Origin: an uncultured Bacteroides sp.
Lineage (GTDB): Bacteria; Bacteroidota; Bacteroidia; Chitinophagales; Chitinophagaceae
Direction: 5' to 3'
Length of the DNA stretch: 33,354 nt
NCBI GenBank assembly: GCA_902168085.1
Contig: CABHOP010000017.1
Span: forward strand, 1 to 33,354
Shown here in pieces: positions 32,894 through 33,354 of this stretch. The position numbers and the translations under genes were made by a program. The notes beneath the pieces were generated by a model, which had not been told where the DNA came from, did no database searches, and was given only the letters and a program-made list of their open reading frames with translations. The number at the start of each line of letters is the position of its first letter. The first letter of the stretch is position 1.

Positions 32894-33354
32894 TCAGGAT
32901 GGGTTTAGCACGTTTTCAAAACGGGTAATGAAATGTGCAGTGCTGAATTTTTCTCTTACATAGGCTTTACCAGCAGCTGCATATTGTGCGCGCAGCAATT
33001 CATTATTGCTAAGTGTTAAGATAGCCTGGGTCATCGCATTTACATCCGCAACAGGGACCAATAAGCCTGTTTCTTTATCTTTTATGATCTCTTCCGGCCC
33101 GCCGGAACGGGTAGCTATAAGGGCCGTGCCGTAATAAGCAGCTTCAAGACAGGTCATTGATAGCGATTCTGCATTAGAGAAGTTCAGTACAATATCGGCC
33201 TGCTTTATTTCCTGCTCTATATGTTTACTGAAGGATGCAAATGTTACAACTTGCTCCAACTGAAGTGATCGGACTTTCTCTTCAAGTAACTGGCGGAATA
33301 GTTTATTCTTTTCCAGCCCCATATCACCACCTACAAATTTCAATCGTAGCATTG
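32894..33354 (-). CDS. Glycosyltransferase family 4 protein, C-terminal part (5' end outside window)
   Basis: The frame stays open to the window end; an ATG at 33352 sits inside the conserved 'LKFVGGDMG' strand, so the true start lies further upstream. The visible 152 residues are the C-terminal Rossmann domain of a GT-B enzyme: 'VVTFASFSKHIEQEIKQADIVLNFSNAESLSMTCLEAAYYGTALIATRSGGPEEII' contains the EX7E donor-binding element, and 'DKETGLLVPVADVNAMTQAI' follows. It is coupled to the downstream glycosyltransferase gene by a 1-base gap. Confidence 0.88.
   Translation of the reverse strand, partial: MLRLKFVGGDMGLEKNKLFRQLLEEKVRSLQLEQVVTFASFSKHIEQEIKQADIVLNFSNAESLSMTCLEAAYYGTALIATRSGGPEEIIKDKETGLLVPVADVNAMTQAILTLSNNELLRAQYAAAGKAYVREKFSTAHFITRFENVLNPS

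Noticed and set aside
1-33354. CRISPR arrays, tRNA/rRNA genes, insertion sequences, integrases.
   Set aside because: No regularly spaced direct repeats, no cloverleaf-like or rRNA-like stretches in the short gaps, and no transposase or recombinase motifs were seen by eye. A search with tRNAscan-SE, Infernal/Rfam and ISfinder would settle it.

Overview
The window reads as chromosomal DNA of a member of the phylum Bacteroidota, most likely the Chitinophagaceae/Chitinophagia side. The evidence is: two secreted proteins ending in type IX secretion (T9SS) type A sorting domains; Bacteroidota-typical families (DUF4292 lipoprotein, DUF4286, a bacterial GH3-family protein, ribosomal protein bTHX); almost no Shine-Dalgarno sequences; and promoters of the Bacteroidota form TTG-N17-23-TAnnTTTG in front of many genes. 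No phage, IS, CRISPR, tRNA or rRNA was seen, and no stretch longer than 300 bases lacks a gene.

Layout. (1) 1-5929, plus strand: the end of a TonB-like gene, an OmpH/Skp-like lipoprotein, then a tightly coupled run of amino acid permease, heptose-7-phosphate kinase (hldA/rfaE1 type) and recQ. (2) 5966-7510, minus strand: a GH3-family adenylate-forming protein, divergent from (3) 7708-11801, plus strand: dut, a sugar-phosphate nucleotidyltransferase, a TPR protein and a DUF4292 lipoprotein, the last three with overlapping ends. (4) 11898-14286: a three-gene CDP-hexose operon (rfbF, rfbG and an RmlC-like epimerase). (5) 14364-16894: an ALDH7/amaB-type aldehyde dehydrogenase, a DUF488 protein and a convergent META-domain lipoprotein. 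(6) 17001-22764: a T9SS-exported M12B-like metalloprotease, a stand-alone atpG, and a second T9SS-exported protein of unknown function. (7) 22805-26082: a MacB/FtsX-type permease, rsgA, DUF4286, HU and bTHX. (8) 26224-33354: a surface polysaccharide region with a WbpP/TviC-like epimerase, three glycosyltransferases (one cut by the window end), an asparagine-synthase-type amidotransferase and a multi-pass membrane protein that could be a polymerase.

How it fits together. Much of the window concerns the envelope: heptose activation, CDP-6-deoxyhexose synthesis, a sugar nucleotide epimerase, glycosyltransferases, lipoproteins and T9SS cargo. Housekeeping genes (recQ, dut, atpG, rsgA, hup, bTHX) are mixed in. 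Regulation looks compact. Strong hairpin terminators are followed within a few bases by the next TAnnTTTG promoter, three convergent gene pairs end within 2 bases of each other or overlap, and two genes (dut and the permease at 22805) have a promoter box so close to the start codon that the mRNAs should be leaderless. Nothing here is clearly a new defence or mobile system. The less explained items are the CDP-hexose trio, the epimerase/amidotransferase pairing, the structured segment upstream of HU, and the orphan atpG.
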